Shown piece after piece: positions 20,209 through 29,263 of a DNA stretch of 64,000 nt (its first letter is position 1; each line of letters opens with the position of its first letter). The stretch is taken from the IMG/VR virus record IMGVR_UViG_3300005613_000021, positions 1 to 64,000 of that record; one strand, written 5' to 3'. Both the position numbers and the translations under genes were made by a program. Source of the DNA: a virus. The notes under the pieces were generated by a model. That model saw only the letters and a program-made list of their open reading frames with translations, did no database searches and was not told where the DNA came from.

Positions 20209-21000
20209 ATGGCAACCTTTAAAATAGAGGTTTTAGAGTCCGAAACATATATTATTGATGTTAATACTAGTACTTCTGATAGTGTGACTAGTACCTCTTC
20301 ACAAGATAAATTTTTTTTGGAAATAGAACAGGATATTGATGGGACAACTGAGACCGCCAAAAATATTATTGAGATAGTTACATCTTTAGATGCTGATTCT
20401 GATCCATCTAGACTTACTGTAGATCAAAACAATGTTATTAATTTAGTTATTAGTACAGATTTTACAGTCAGTCACCCAACAATCTCTGCAGCATCTTCTG
20501 TAGATAACAATGGTAATTTATTTATTCAAGATATTTTTCTTGATCAGTATGGCCATATTACTGGAATAAATTCCGCGTATGCTACAGGAACTGGTATCGG
20601 AGGAACTCCATCCACGTTTCTAGACCTAGAAGACACACCTGCAAGTTATAGTGGTTATGATAATTATCTACTATCGGTAAATTCATCATTATCTGCAATA
20701 GAGTTTGTTTCTAGCAGATCAAAAAGACAGCACAGAACCATATCTTCTGACGATGTATTAAACTTTGATGATGATATAATTTTGCTTGACTCTTCTTCGC
20801 AACAGCTACAAGTCACTATGCCATATGCTACGGGATTGGAAGGATATACAATAACGATAAAAAAAATTGCTGGAAATAATAATTGTATTATAAATCCACA
20901 ATCAGGAGAAACTATAGATTCTAGAAATTTATTTAACATACACTATATTAATGAATCTGTGTCGTTATTTTCAAACGGCAATGATTGGTATATAGTATAG
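20209..21000 (+). CDS. Fibre-like structural protein
   Basis: A 263-residue, Ser/Thr/Asp-rich protein. The centre holds FIQDIFLDQYGHITGINSAY, a fibre-type motif seen in phage tail and head fibres. The C-terminal 90 residues form a beta domain ending NDWYIV that is shared with the product of 21049-22551 (ending SDWYII). It follows the previous gene with a 1-bp gap. Probably part of a head or tail appendage; which one cannot be told. Confidence 0.6.
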   Translation: MATFKIEVLESETYIIDVNTSTSDSVTSTSSQDKFFLEIEQDIDGTTETAKNIIEIVTSLDADSDPSRLTVDQNNVINLVISTDFTVSHPTISAASSVDNNGNLFIQDIFLDQYGHITGINSAYATGTGIGGTPSTFLDLEDTPASYSGYDNYLLSVNSSLSAIEFVSSRSKRQHRTISSDDVLNFDDDIILLDSSSQQLQVTMPYATGLEGYTITIKKIAGNNNCIINPQSGETIDSRNLFNIHYINESVSLFSNGNDWYIV

Positions 21001-21006
21001 TGTATA
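21000..21006 (+). promoter_or_regulatory. GTGTATA late-promoter-like box
   Basis: GTGTATATTATTG overlaps the last base of the previous stop codon and lies 49 bp before ATG 21049; no -35 hexamer is visible. Confidence 0.5.
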
Positions 21007-21048
21007 TTATTGTAGTATTGTCGCCACTATTTAAATACGGAGAAAAAA

Positions 21049-22551
21049 ATGTCATACCATCCAAGCAGAGTTAACCAAGGAGCAGGAGCCGAAATACCAA
21101 GTGGTATTGTTTATTATGGGCACTCTCCTAGTGGTCAAGTTTATGAAGCCGATTCAGCTTTTACAATTGGTGGAGGTTTTTTAAATGCTAGCAATATCAA
21201 AATACAAAATAATGGAACTATAGGAGTATCTAATTTACCTGGAGCTATTACAATTGGTTCTGACGGTACTGTAAGCGTTCTTGGGGATTTGACAGTTAAT
21301 GGAACAACAACCACTGTTAATTCTACAACGGTTACTGTTCAAGATCCAATTATTAGATTAGGAGCAAGTGGAACAGGAAATCCCACTATTGATGATAATA
21401 AAGATAGAGGTGTTTCTTTTGCTTATTATACCGATGTTGCTAAAACTGGTTTTTTTGGTTTTGATGATAGTACTGGCAAATTCATGTTTGTGCCACAGGC
21501 TACTATTAGTGGAGAAGTAGTTGTTAGTGGAGATAGTGGTACTATAGTTGCTGATTTACAGGGTAATGCCGATACTGCTACTAGATGGACATCTACTTTG
21601 ACTTTACAGTTAGGAGATGAGTTATCTGGTAATGTTATTTTCGATGGAGATGAAGGAAATGCCACATTAAATGCATCATTAACTAATGCTGCTATAACAG
21701 GCTTGACAGCCCTAACCACAGCTTTGGATTCTACTAATGACTATATCATGATTTATGATGATGATGCTGGCAGTCTAAAAAAGATAAATAGAAATACGTT
21801 TGTTAGTGGTCTTGGTGCAATGAGCAGTTTTATAGTTTCCGATGGCACTACTAATGAAACTGTAAACGATGGAGAAACTATTACGTTTTCAGGTGGGGTT
21901 GGTGCTGAATTTGTAGTTACAGGTATTGGGGGTGTCCCCACTATTACTGTGAATAGTGTGGATAGTGAAATTTTTCATGATAATCTTAGTGGATATGTAG
22001 CTAATGAACACATTAACCATACAGGAGTGGTTTTTACTGCTGGTAGTGGTCTTACTGGTGGTGGAGATATCTCTTCAAGCAGAACTTTTAATGTTGGTGC
22101 TGGTACTGGTATTGGTGTTGATGCTGATACCGTGAATCTTACCAATACCACAGTTTCTGCTGGAAGCTATGGTTCTGCTAGCGGAGTTGCTACTTTCACT
22201 GTAGATTCTCAAGGTAGACTTACCGCTGCTAATACTGTTAATATTCAAGTTGATAGTTCACAAATCGTTAAGAGCATCGAAACTATTAGCTCTAGCAAAA
22301 CTCTAGATAAAGATATTACATTAGTTAATGCTACTGGGGCTAGTGTTACTGTTACTTTACCAGAGAATGCAACAGCAGGAACAATTAAGGTTGTTAAAAG
22401 AATCGATGGCAATGCTGAATCCGGCCCCTATGATGTGTTGATATCTAGGGCTGGTTCCGATAATATAGACGGATCCAATATTTTCCAGCTTTATTATCAA
22501 TATGAAACTCTTACATTTGTTAGCAATGGTTCAGACTGGTATATAATTTAA
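21049..22551 (+). CDS. Fibre/appendage protein
   Basis: A 500-residue protein with fibre features: SVLGDLTVNGTTTTVNSTTV, QDPIIRLGASG and GVSFAYYTDVAKTGFFGFDD, a set known from tail fibres and other appendages of marine and freshwater phages; a repetitive middle with GSGLTGGGDISSSRTFNVGA; and the C-terminal WYII domain shared with the previous gene. Such proteins usually form trimers and bind host receptors. RBS CGGAG at 8 nt. Good confidence in class, low in exact role. Confidence 0.75.
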   Translation: MSYHPSRVNQGAGAEIPSGIVYYGHSPSGQVYEADSAFTIGGGFLNASNIKIQNNGTIGVSNLPGAITIGSDGTVSVLGDLTVNGTTTTVNSTTVTVQDPIIRLGASGTGNPTIDDNKDRGVSFAYYTDVAKTGFFGFDDSTGKFMFVPQATISGEVVVSGDSGTIVADLQGNADTATRWTSTLTLQLGDELSGNVIFDGDEGNATLNASLTNAAITGLTALTTALDSTNDYIMIYDDDAGSLKKINRNTFVSGLGAMSSFIVSDGTTNETVNDGETITFSGGVGAEFVVTGIGGVPTITVNSVDSEIFHDNLSGYVANEHINHTGVVFTAGSGLTGGGDISSSRTFNVGAGTGIGVDADTVNLTNTTVSAGSYGSASGVATFTVDSQGRLTAANTVNIQVDSSQIVKSIETISSSKTLDKDITLVNATGASVTVTLPENATAGTIKVVKRIDGNAESGPYDVLISRAGSDNIDGSNIFQLYYQYETLTFVSNGSDWYII

Positions 22552-22552
22552 T

Positions 22553-25057
22553 ATGTATAGTTTAACTTTACAAAATGCTGCTGGCGATAGTACTATTACT
22601 AGTGGAGATATATTAGGTAGAATTAATTTTGCTGTGCCTTCTGAATCAGATGGCGCAGCTGCTACTTATATTGTATCTCAAATTTATTCTCAAGCAGAAG
22701 GATCTTTTACAAGTGCGTCTAATCCCGCATCTATAGTTTTATCCACATCATCAGCAGACTCTACTCCTGCTACTGGAAGACTAAAAATTAATAGTGATGG
22801 ACATTTCATTCCACTGTCTAGCGGAACTTATGATCTAGGTTCATCATCATTCCCATTTAGGAATCTTTATATTGACGGAGGTTATGTAACTGCTCCCACT
22901 GGAGTATTTGACGTAATATCTTTCAATACAGAGGATGAGTCAATACTAACAAAGGGACAGCTTAGTTGGGATGATACTGAGGGTAGTCTTGATATTGGTT
23001 TAACTGATAATACTACTATTCATATTGGCGAACATAGGTATTTCCGAATTCGCAATGAAACTGGCGGCACTTTGTATAAGGGTCAAGTAGTTTATGCCAC
23101 AGGGGTTCATAGTAATGGTTTGATCACGCCAGATAAATATGTTGCTGACGGATCTATCCGTGAAGTTCGCTTTATGGGCGCTGTGCTTGAGGATGTTAAT
23201 AACAATAATAACGGTTATGTTGTTGATTTTGGTCACTTGCACGATATGGATCTGGACGGCTCTGCCTCTAACTATGCCGTAGGCGATGAAACTTGGGCTG
23301 CTGGAGATATTCTTTATGTTCATCCTACGGTTGCTGGTAAACTTACCAAAAACGAACCTAAGCACAGTATTAGTGTTGCGATAGTTCTTGATCCGGGTAA
23401 TGGAAATGGTAATGGTAAGATGTTTGTGCGACCGGCTAGTTACGGTCACATTAACGATAATCATGACGTTGACGTTAGCGGTTTGCTTGATAATCAATTT
23501 TTGATCTATAACAGTGGCTTAGATTACTGGCAACCAAGTTCTGGATTGTATTATGTTGATGGGGATCTTGGGATTGGAACGGCTACGCCATCTTCTAAAT
23601 TAGAATTACTGGGAGATGGAGGCACATCTGATACAGGCATCTTGACAGTAAATGATCCAAGCACTGGAGGTACAACTTCTTGGATTAAACTTTACGCTGA
23701 AGATAGCTCTGGTTTTGACCCACCTCTTACTTGGCATATTGCCTATGGAGATCTTATTTTCTTTAGAGATTTAGAATTTAGGACTTCTTTTAGTTCTGTT
23801 CCAGAAGTCACTATTCAACCAAGTGGAGCCTTCCATGTTGTTGGAGACGGCTCAGTTCATACCCCCAGATATAAGGCTTATGACTTAGCTACAGATTATA
23901 ATACGGCGGCTAAACCGGCCTTTACTTGGGTCAACGATGATGATAATGGTATGCTGCGTCCATCATCTAACAATATTGCTTTTAGTACAGCCGGTCTAGA
24001 AAGATTAAGAATTGATAGTGCTGGTAAAGTTGGGATTGGAGTGCAAGTGCCATCACAAAAACTTGACGTTGATGGTTCTATTAGAACAATAGATGGTGGC
24101 GTTGGCCATCACGACAATGGCTGTTATGTTGCATATCCCGGAGGAGGAACTTACAGATCGGCTGTATCAGAAACGGGCTATTTGAAAATAACACTTCCAG
24201 TTAGCTGGACAAATACCATAATATCTTTTGATATAGATATTTATGAATATACTACTCAAAAAATTAAAAAATTTAGAGTTGGCGGATACACATATAGCGT
24301 TACTACGCAATGGATTCATGAATCTGCAATGATGGATAGTGATAACGATTTTGCCAAATATAAAGTTCATTTTGGTCATGATGGAACTAATTGTGCCGTT
24401 TATATTTCAAGAATTAGCAGCCTAAATGCTGATCTTGGAGCAGCTACAGATTGGAATGTCCCGCAAATATCTATTAGTAATTTATTTGCTGGATATGGTA
24501 GCCTTACTATGACTGATTGGGCTGATGGATGGACTGTTGGATTTACAACTACCCTTGGAACTACTACTGGAAGCATTACTGTTAGTAGGCCGTATAGACA
24601 GCATGATACTAATTGCTCATTTAATGGAACAATAGATGCCGCAAATATTGGTGCTGGCGTAGACAATAGTGTTGTAATTCTTGATAGCGACGGCAAGCTC
24701 AGAACTGACGAAATAGATAGCAGGGTTTGGGGAACTAGTCTTGTTGATGGTGCGGGTACTTCAAATTATGTCAGCAAATGGAGTGATAGCAATACATTAA
24801 CTAATAGTATAATTTATGATAATGGAACTAATGTTGGAATAGGGACGGATACGCCGTCCTACAAACTAGATATCAACGGAACATTCAGTGCTAATAGTAT
24901 CAACATTAACGACCAGTTTACTTTCCCCACAACAGATGGTTCCGCTGATCAAGTATTAGTAACCAATGGTAACGGTGTATTATCTTGGCAAAACCAAACA
25001 GGTTCTGGGACACCAACATCGTCTTCGTCTTATGCAATGATTCACGTTTTCGGATAA
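22553..25057 (+). CDS. Large fibre protein with GIGT-P repeats
   Basis: An 834-residue protein with three copies of a fibre repeat: DLGIGTATPSSKLEL (about 340), KVGIGVQVPSQKLDVDGSI (about 495) and NVGIGTDTPSYKLDINGTF (about 765). These 'GIGT-x-P' units are common in long trimeric fibres. Between them lie non-repetitive beta domains, including a tail knob-like segment (about 510-690) that may contact the receptor. It follows the previous gene after 1 bp and belongs to the same unit. Confidence 0.78.
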   Translation: MYSLTLQNAAGDSTITSGDILGRINFAVPSESDGAAATYIVSQIYSQAEGSFTSASNPASIVLSTSSADSTPATGRLKINSDGHFIPLSSGTYDLGSSSFPFRNLYIDGGYVTAPTGVFDVISFNTEDESILTKGQLSWDDTEGSLDIGLTDNTTIHIGEHRYFRIRNETGGTLYKGQVVYATGVHSNGLITPDKYVADGSIREVRFMGAVLEDVNNNNNGYVVDFGHLHDMDLDGSASNYAVGDETWAAGDILYVHPTVAGKLTKNEPKHSISVAIVLDPGNGNGNGKMFVRPASYGHINDNHDVDVSGLLDNQFLIYNSGLDYWQPSSGLYYVDGDLGIGTATPSSKLELLGDGGTSDTGILTVNDPSTGGTTSWIKLYAEDSSGFDPPLTWHIAYGDLIFFRDLEFRTSFSSVPEVTIQPSGAFHVVGDGSVHTPRYKAYDLATDYNTAAKPAFTWVNDDDNGMLRPSSNNIAFSTAGLERLRIDSAGKVGIGVQVPSQKLDVDGSIRTIDGGVGHHDNGCYVAYPGGGTYRSAVSETGYLKITLPVSWTNTIISFDIDIYEYTTQKIKKFRVGGYTYSVTTQWIHESAMMDSDNDFAKYKVHFGHDGTNCAVYISRISSLNADLGAATDWNVPQISISNLFAGYGSLTMTDWADGWTVGFTTTLGTTTGSITVSRPYRQHDTNCSFNGTIDAANIGAGVDNSVVILDSDGKLRTDEIDSRVWGTSLVDGAGTSNYVSKWSDSNTLTNSIIYDNGTNVGIGTDTPSYKLDINGTFSANSININDQFTFPTTDGSADQVLVTNGNGVLSWQNQTGSGTPTSSSSYAMIHVFG

Positions 25058-25069
25058 AGGATAAAAATA

Positions 25070-25447
25070 ATGGCTAATCCAGATATTAAAAACCCTACTT
25101 CTATTTATGGCAAAACAACATATATTACTCCTAGTGGAACAGCCGAAGAAAATCTGTTAACAAACAGTAGTGGTAGCAATAAGATATTAAAAACAACCAC
25201 CCTTATTGCTTGTAATATTGATGGAAACAATAATACTGACTGTTCTGTTACATTATATGATAACGCTACGGCTGGATCTGGAACGGGTTATCCGATTATT
25301 AGTACTGTTACTATACCCTTTGACAGCACCGTTGCTTTGCTAGATAAAAACTCACCAATATGGATAGAAGAAGATCATAGAATAGATGTTAATATCAGCG
25401 CCGGTGGAACTATTAATTTTATACTTAGCTATGAGGAATTGAACTAA
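25070..25447 (+). CDS. Small beta-structured virion protein
   Basis: A 125-residue, all-beta protein (TTTLIACNIDGNNNTDCSVT... INFILSYEELN), the pattern of a jelly-roll or immunoglobulin-like domain. Similar small proteins occur next to fibres in marine-type phages, where they may cap or connect fibre parts. AAAGG precedes the ATG. Its stop overlaps the next start as TAATG. The family is not recognised with certainty. Confidence 0.55.
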   Translation: MANPDIKNPTSIYGKTTYITPSGTAEENLLTNSSGSNKILKTTTLIACNIDGNNNTDCSVTLYDNATAGSGTGYPIISTVTIPFDSTVALLDKNSPIWIEEDHRIDVNISAGGTINFILSYEELN

Positions 25448-26163
25448 TGACTTACCCCAGCACATCAAACGCGAATGGTATCTGGACATTAAGAGACGTA
25501 TTTCTTGCGAGGAAAGGTGACATTTGGCCCTTTAATACTTTGTATGATGAATACTTTGGTGATGTCGCGTTGTTACTCCAAGATTCTGAATCCGATGAAT
25601 CAGCCAATCAAATTACATTAACCTATACAAATGCATCGGTTACAGCTGTAGCGTCGAAGGTTGGCACGAAAAGCATTTATCTCACTGACACTTCTTCTAG
25701 GGTTGTTTTCCCAAGAAGCCCCGCTTGGTTTCAAGGAAGAGATTTCACAATCGAATGTTGGGCCATGTTTCCCAATTACAGCAGTTCTGCGAGTTATCAA
25801 TTGTTTCGTGGCGGAACTACTGGTCCATTCTTTTTAGTCTTATCCGACAAAATACGAGTCTCTCGCACTAATGCTGTAATTGCAACCTCCGCAACACTTA
25901 ATCTAGCAGCAAACACATGGTATCACTTTGCTCTCACTCGTAGAGATAACGGTAGTGGCAACAGTGATTATTACGAGGCTTTTGTGGATGGTGTATCTGT
26001 TGTAACCGGCACACGAGTCGAATCATTTACTAACACTCTGAATGGGTATTTTGGAGAACAGGAGATGTACATAGACGCATACCGAATCACAGACGGTACA
26101 GCCCGTTACACCCAAAACTTCACCCCACCGACTGAAACCTTCCCCACTTCTAACTCGACATAA
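25447..26163 (+). CDS. LamG/concanavalin-like lectin domain protein
   Basis: A 238-residue protein whose residues 60-225 match a LamG-type jelly roll: SRVVFPRSPAWFQGRDFTIE, CWAMFP, LNLAANTWYHFALTRRD, YYEAFVDGVSV and MYIDAYRITDGTARYTQNFTPP. Such domains bind glycans and decorate virion surfaces. By eye it is richer in G and C than the genes on both sides, a sign of recent gain. The N-terminal 60 residues may attach it to the virion. Translational coupling by TAATG with the upstream gene. Confidence 0.8.
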   Translation: MTYPSTSNANGIWTLRDVFLARKGDIWPFNTLYDEYFGDVALLLQDSESDESANQITLTYTNASVTAVASKVGTKSIYLTDTSSRVVFPRSPAWFQGRDFTIECWAMFPNYSSSASYQLFRGGTTGPFFLVLSDKIRVSRTNAVIATSATLNLAANTWYHFALTRRDNGSGNSDYYEAFVDGVSVVTGTRVESFTNTLNGYFGEQEMYIDAYRITDGTARYTQNFTPPTETFPTSNST

Positions 26164-26183
26164 AAATAAGGTATTAAACACAA

Positions 26184-26726
26184 ATGAGCAGCTCAAAGGA
26201 TTATTATGGTGAACCACCTTACTACAGACATAGATCTAGTGGTAATATCGTTAAATTGTCTCCAAGAATTAGACTCAAAGATGGCAGTACAAGAACTGAT
26301 CATTCAAAATATGTTCTTGACCCATTAGTTCTAGAGGAATTAAACATTGAACCCACAATATTAACAGATAGAGATATAGAAATTGCTCAAGATTTTTTTG
26401 AACATAGAAAAAAACAAAACAAAATAAAACATATTGAACAAAACCTACAGCAGAAAATAAATGCTGGTTTTGTTGTTCCTAAAAACCTTTATCCTGCCGG
26501 TGTGATTCTTGGACTTTCCGATCAAGACGTTACATTATTAACCGGCGCTTACATACTTTTAAAAGAAAGCGTAGAAAATAATACTGCAAATTCAACATAC
26601 ATAACTGATAAAAGTGGCAAAATTTACTGTCTTAGCTTGGAACAAATGACTCCATTGATGTTAGCGTATGGAAATTATAGAAGTAAATTAACTATAGATT
26701 ACAATCAACAAATTAATAACTTATAA
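26184..26726 (+). CDS. Hypothetical structural protein
   Basis: A 180-residue protein with a charged N-terminal arm (YYGEPPYYRHRSSGNIVKLS), a helical centre with a run of Lys/Gln (about 70-95) and a compact C-terminal half (VILGLSDQDVTLLTGAYILL). It lies between the lectin and the connector genes and is likely a virion or assembly protein. No clear RBS is seen beyond AATAAGG. Family not recognised. Confidence 0.55.
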   Translation: MSSSKDYYGEPPYYRHRSSGNIVKLSPRIRLKDGSTRTDHSKYVLDPLVLEELNIEPTILTDRDIEIAQDFFEHRKKQNKIKHIEQNLQQKINAGFVVPKNLYPAGVILGLSDQDVTLLTGAYILLKESVENNTANSTYITDKSGKIYCLSLEQMTPLMLAYGNYRSKLTIDYNQQINNL

Positions 26727-26736
26727 GGAGAATAAT

Positions 26737-27048
26737 ATGGCAGATTTACCAATATTAAACGCAGTAGAACCAACAGTAATTCCGGCCAAAACCTATGATC
26801 GGGTTTGGGTGGAAGAAATAGTAATTCGCGCTCCAGATCCTAATGGTGACGTTACGGGCGAAGTTAAACTCCACAAATACGGGATGTTTGACGGCGTTGC
26901 TGAATTAGAACCCGGAAACGGCCAGTGGATAAGGGTTGAAAATATGTTGGCTAAATCTGCTGAAGATACCGACCTACAAACTGCTATGACCGCACTTTTG
27001 GCATATGTTGGCAAGGTTGGGGTTGAGAATAATATTATTCAACAATAA
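26737..27048 (+). CDS. Small hypothetical protein of the connector region
   Basis: A 103-residue protein, MADLPILNAVEPTVIPAKTY, then DRVWVEEIVIRAPDPNGDVT, with an all-beta first half and a helical end. It has a strong RBS (AAGGAG) and is followed by the GTGTATA box of the next unit. By position it may be a neck or head-tail joining component; the sequence does not prove this. Confidence 0.55.
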   Translation: MADLPILNAVEPTVIPAKTYDRVWVEEIVIRAPDPNGDVTGEVKLHKYGMFDGVAELEPGNGQWIRVENMLAKSAEDTDLQTAMTALLAYVGKVGVENNIIQQ

Positions 27049-27082
27049 TAATTTATTAATGTAATTCCATTATAGTCATATG

Positions 27083-27090
27083 GTGTATAA
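27083..27090 (+). promoter_or_regulatory. GTGTATAA late-promoter-like box
   Basis: GGTGTATAATG lies 44 bp before ATG 27127, in a 78-bp gap, without a TTGACA at the proper distance. The best match among the late boxes. Confidence 0.6.
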
Positions 27091-27126
27091 TGTTATTAGA
27101 GTTTTAAATTTAAGAAGGATATAAAT

Positions 27127-27663
27127 ATGTCATGGCAGCTAGAAATTCCTATTATTACTAGGGTTTGGATTAATGACCTTGACCCTAATCCAACATATTC
27201 AGACGCTCGAATTAAACAAGTGGTGGTGGTTGCAGCAATGAATGTTAATAGGGAAGTTTCTTTTACCGAAACATATTCTGTTGATATTGTTAATGAGACC
27301 ATTAGCCCAGACCCTACTGTTGAATCCAGTTTAGATAATGATTTTACGGCCTTGGTAGCTTTGAAGGCTGCTTGTATTTTGGATCAAAGCACATACAGAA
27401 CCAAAGCTATTAACGAGGGAATAAAAACTAGTCTTGCTTCTGCAAGCCTTCATACCGCAGGTAATCTAAAAGGATATAAAGATTTACTAGATGTTGGTCC
27501 ATGTGGAATGTATGAGAAATTAAGACAAGAATTTGAAATAGGTAATCCCAATATGGTGCAAGCTGTGTTGAGTCCTTTTGCTGGTAATAAATTTGATCCC
27601 ACAAGCATGAATATACATTATGGAGATGCTAGATATGGTGGTCCAAATAATTTTTACAGTTAG
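27127..27663 (+). CDS. Putative head-tail connector protein
   Basis: A 178-residue protein with an alpha-helical core (FTALVALKAACILDQSTYRT, KAINEGIKTSLASASLHTAG) and a C-terminal arm (GYKDLLDVGPCGMYEKLRQE...). Length, helix content and position between the head genes and the tail tube fit an adaptor that docks on the portal (gp6/gp15 type). AAGAAGG precedes the ATG. The family is inferred, not recognised. Confidence 0.5.
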   Translation: MSWQLEIPIITRVWINDLDPNPTYSDARIKQVVVVAAMNVNREVSFTETYSVDIVNETISPDPTVESSLDNDFTALVALKAACILDQSTYRTKAINEGIKTSLASASLHTAGNLKGYKDLLDVGPCGMYEKLRQEFEIGNPNMVQAVLSPFAGNKFDPTSMNIHYGDARYGGPNNFYS

Positions 27664-27671
27664 GTGAGAAT

Positions 27672-28109
27672 ATGGCATTTTGTATAGATAACATAAATGT
27701 TATTAGTATTCCAGATAATGATCCTGGCGCTGGATGTCTAGTAGCTACGACCAATAATATCAGTATTACTAGAGGTCAAACGTTTAATATGTTGTTTGAT
27801 TTAGAGTTTCAGACAGTCGCAGAAGACGGAACCGTTTCTTCCTCCCCTGCTGATATAGACGGTTATTCTGTTAATATGTCTATAAAACAATCTTCTACAA
27901 GCACCAGTGGATTATTATTTGCGTCCACACAAAATAGAATGATTGATATAAACTATACCACTGCCAGAGTTTCAGTAAATATTCCTGTCAAACACACCTT
28001 AAGATTACCTTTAGGTAGCCTATATTATTTAATAAGACTTATTGCTTCTGATGGAAATACACAAATAATTATTCAGGGCATAGTAACAGTATCGGATAGT
28101 TCTGCATGA
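27672..28109 (+). CDS. Small beta-sandwich structural protein (BppU N-terminal-like)
   Basis: A 145-residue protein with SITRGQTFNMLFDLEFQTVA, a middle YSVNMSIKQSS and VSVNIPVKHTLRLPLGSLYY LIRL-type closing strands. It shares this plan with the product of 19800-20207 and is probably its paralogue, suggesting one attachment fold used twice. Its stop overlaps the next start as ATGA. Confidence 0.55.
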   Translation: MAFCIDNINVISIPDNDPGAGCLVATTNNISITRGQTFNMLFDLEFQTVAEDGTVSSSPADIDGYSVNMSIKQSSTSTSGLLFASTQNRMIDINYTTARVSVNIPVKHTLRLPLGSLYYLIRLIASDGNTQIIIQGIVTVSDSSA

Positions 28110-28612
28110 TCAACTCTACTTTTAATCAAATTTTTGTAGACCAGATTCACAGAATGTTTGGAGAGAATGGGCTTTCTAGACCTTGTAAGCTTGTATCTAA
28201 AGATAGTAAGAAAACTTTGTGTCCTAATTGTCAGATAGATCCTATTAATGGTAAGTCTAGCGGTAGATACAAACCTGGAGGCCCTGTTAATTTTCCATAC
28301 GGTCAGTTGTGTCCTATCTGTAATGGTGTGGGTTTTGTGTTTGATACTACCGGTAATGAGGTGGTTATTGATCTTCTGGTGATATACGACTATAAGAAGT
28401 TTTTTAGCTTTAATACCAATGTAAACATTCCTGAAGGTACTATACAGATAATTGCTAAGTTCCAAGATCTTAAAAAATTACAAAAAGCTAATACATTGAT
28501 TGTAGATACCGATGGTGGATATATACCCAATAATGAATACGAACCTCTTTCACAACCTCAACCAATAGGTCTTGGAGACAGTGATTTTCTGTTCATGTAC
28601 TGGAGAAACTAA
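28106..28612 (+). CDS. Zinc-finger-bearing neck or connector protein
   Basis: A 168-residue protein with two Cys pairs, CPNC (about 38-41) and CPIC (about 70-73), linked by a Gly/Pro-rich segment (GKSSGRYKPGGPVNFPYGQL), a zinc-finger arrangement reminiscent of DnaJ-type modules. The rest is a beta domain. A structural role in the head-tail joint is inferred from its position between two connector-like genes; ATGA overlap with the gene before. Confidence 0.55.
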   Translation: MINSTFNQIFVDQIHRMFGENGLSRPCKLVSKDSKKTLCPNCQIDPINGKSSGRYKPGGPVNFPYGQLCPICNGVGFVFDTTGNEVVIDLLVIYDYKKFFSFNTNVNIPEGTIQIIAKFQDLKKLQKANTLIVDTDGGYIPNNEYEPLSQPQPIGLGDSDFLFMYWRN

Positions 28613-28615
28613 CTA

Positions 28616-29263
28616 ATGAGCGACATTAAAATTTTTGGAAAATTATTAGGCAATATTAATCAGTTCAAAAAGTTTATATTGCAGAGTATGTCTGATAATC
28701 TTAACAAATATTTGTTTACTAAAATAAATTCAGTAGAAAAAAAGATAAGAAATATAGTAATACAGAGTATTAAAAATCAACCAGAATACACTTCTTTAAA
28801 ATCAGGCACTCTTCGTAATCAACTAGGTATACCTAATACTGCTGCTATTGATTCGGTGATTTCAGCGTTAGATGATATACAGGTTAAAATCATTAAACCT
28901 TCGGTAAAAGGGGATGGTGTTGAGGCTAAAATAGTTATTAATATGATAAAAGACAATTATTTAGAAATTTTATCTGATAGCGGAGCTTCTTACATAACAG
29001 AAAAAGGCACACAAATAGAATGGTTGAGATGGCTACTCTTAGAAGGTAATAATAGTGTAATTATAGGGTATAGATATATGCCTATTACTCATCCTAATTC
29101 TAGGACAGGTAAGGGCATTATGACTCAATTTAAATCTGGCATATTCAGAGTCCCTCCAGAATTTGCTGGTACGTTTGGAAACAATTGGATTACTAGAGGA
29201 TTAGACGCCGCATTGCCGCAGGTAGAATCATACTTTAATAATATGGTGAAACAAGCATTATGA
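28616..29263 (+). CDS. Putative tail-completion/HK97 gp10-like protein
   Basis: A 215-residue protein with a long N-terminal helix (about 10-50), a beta core (VQVKIIKPSVKG... VEAKIVINMI) and the C-terminal run FRVPPEFAGTFGNNWITRGL. The layout is like tail-completion or head-tail joining proteins of the HK97 gp10 group. Its start follows the previous stop after 3 bp; its stop overlaps the next start as ATGA. Confidence 0.5.
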   Translation: MSDIKIFGKLLGNINQFKKFILQSMSDNLNKYLFTKINSVEKKIRNIVIQSIKNQPEYTSLKSGTLRNQLGIPNTAAIDSVISALDDIQVKIIKPSVKGDGVEAKIVINMIKDNYLEILSDSGASYITEKGTQIEWLRWLLLEGNNSVIIGYRYMPITHPNSRTGKGIMTQFKSGIFRVPPEFAGTFGNNWITRGLDAALPQVESYFNNMVKQAL

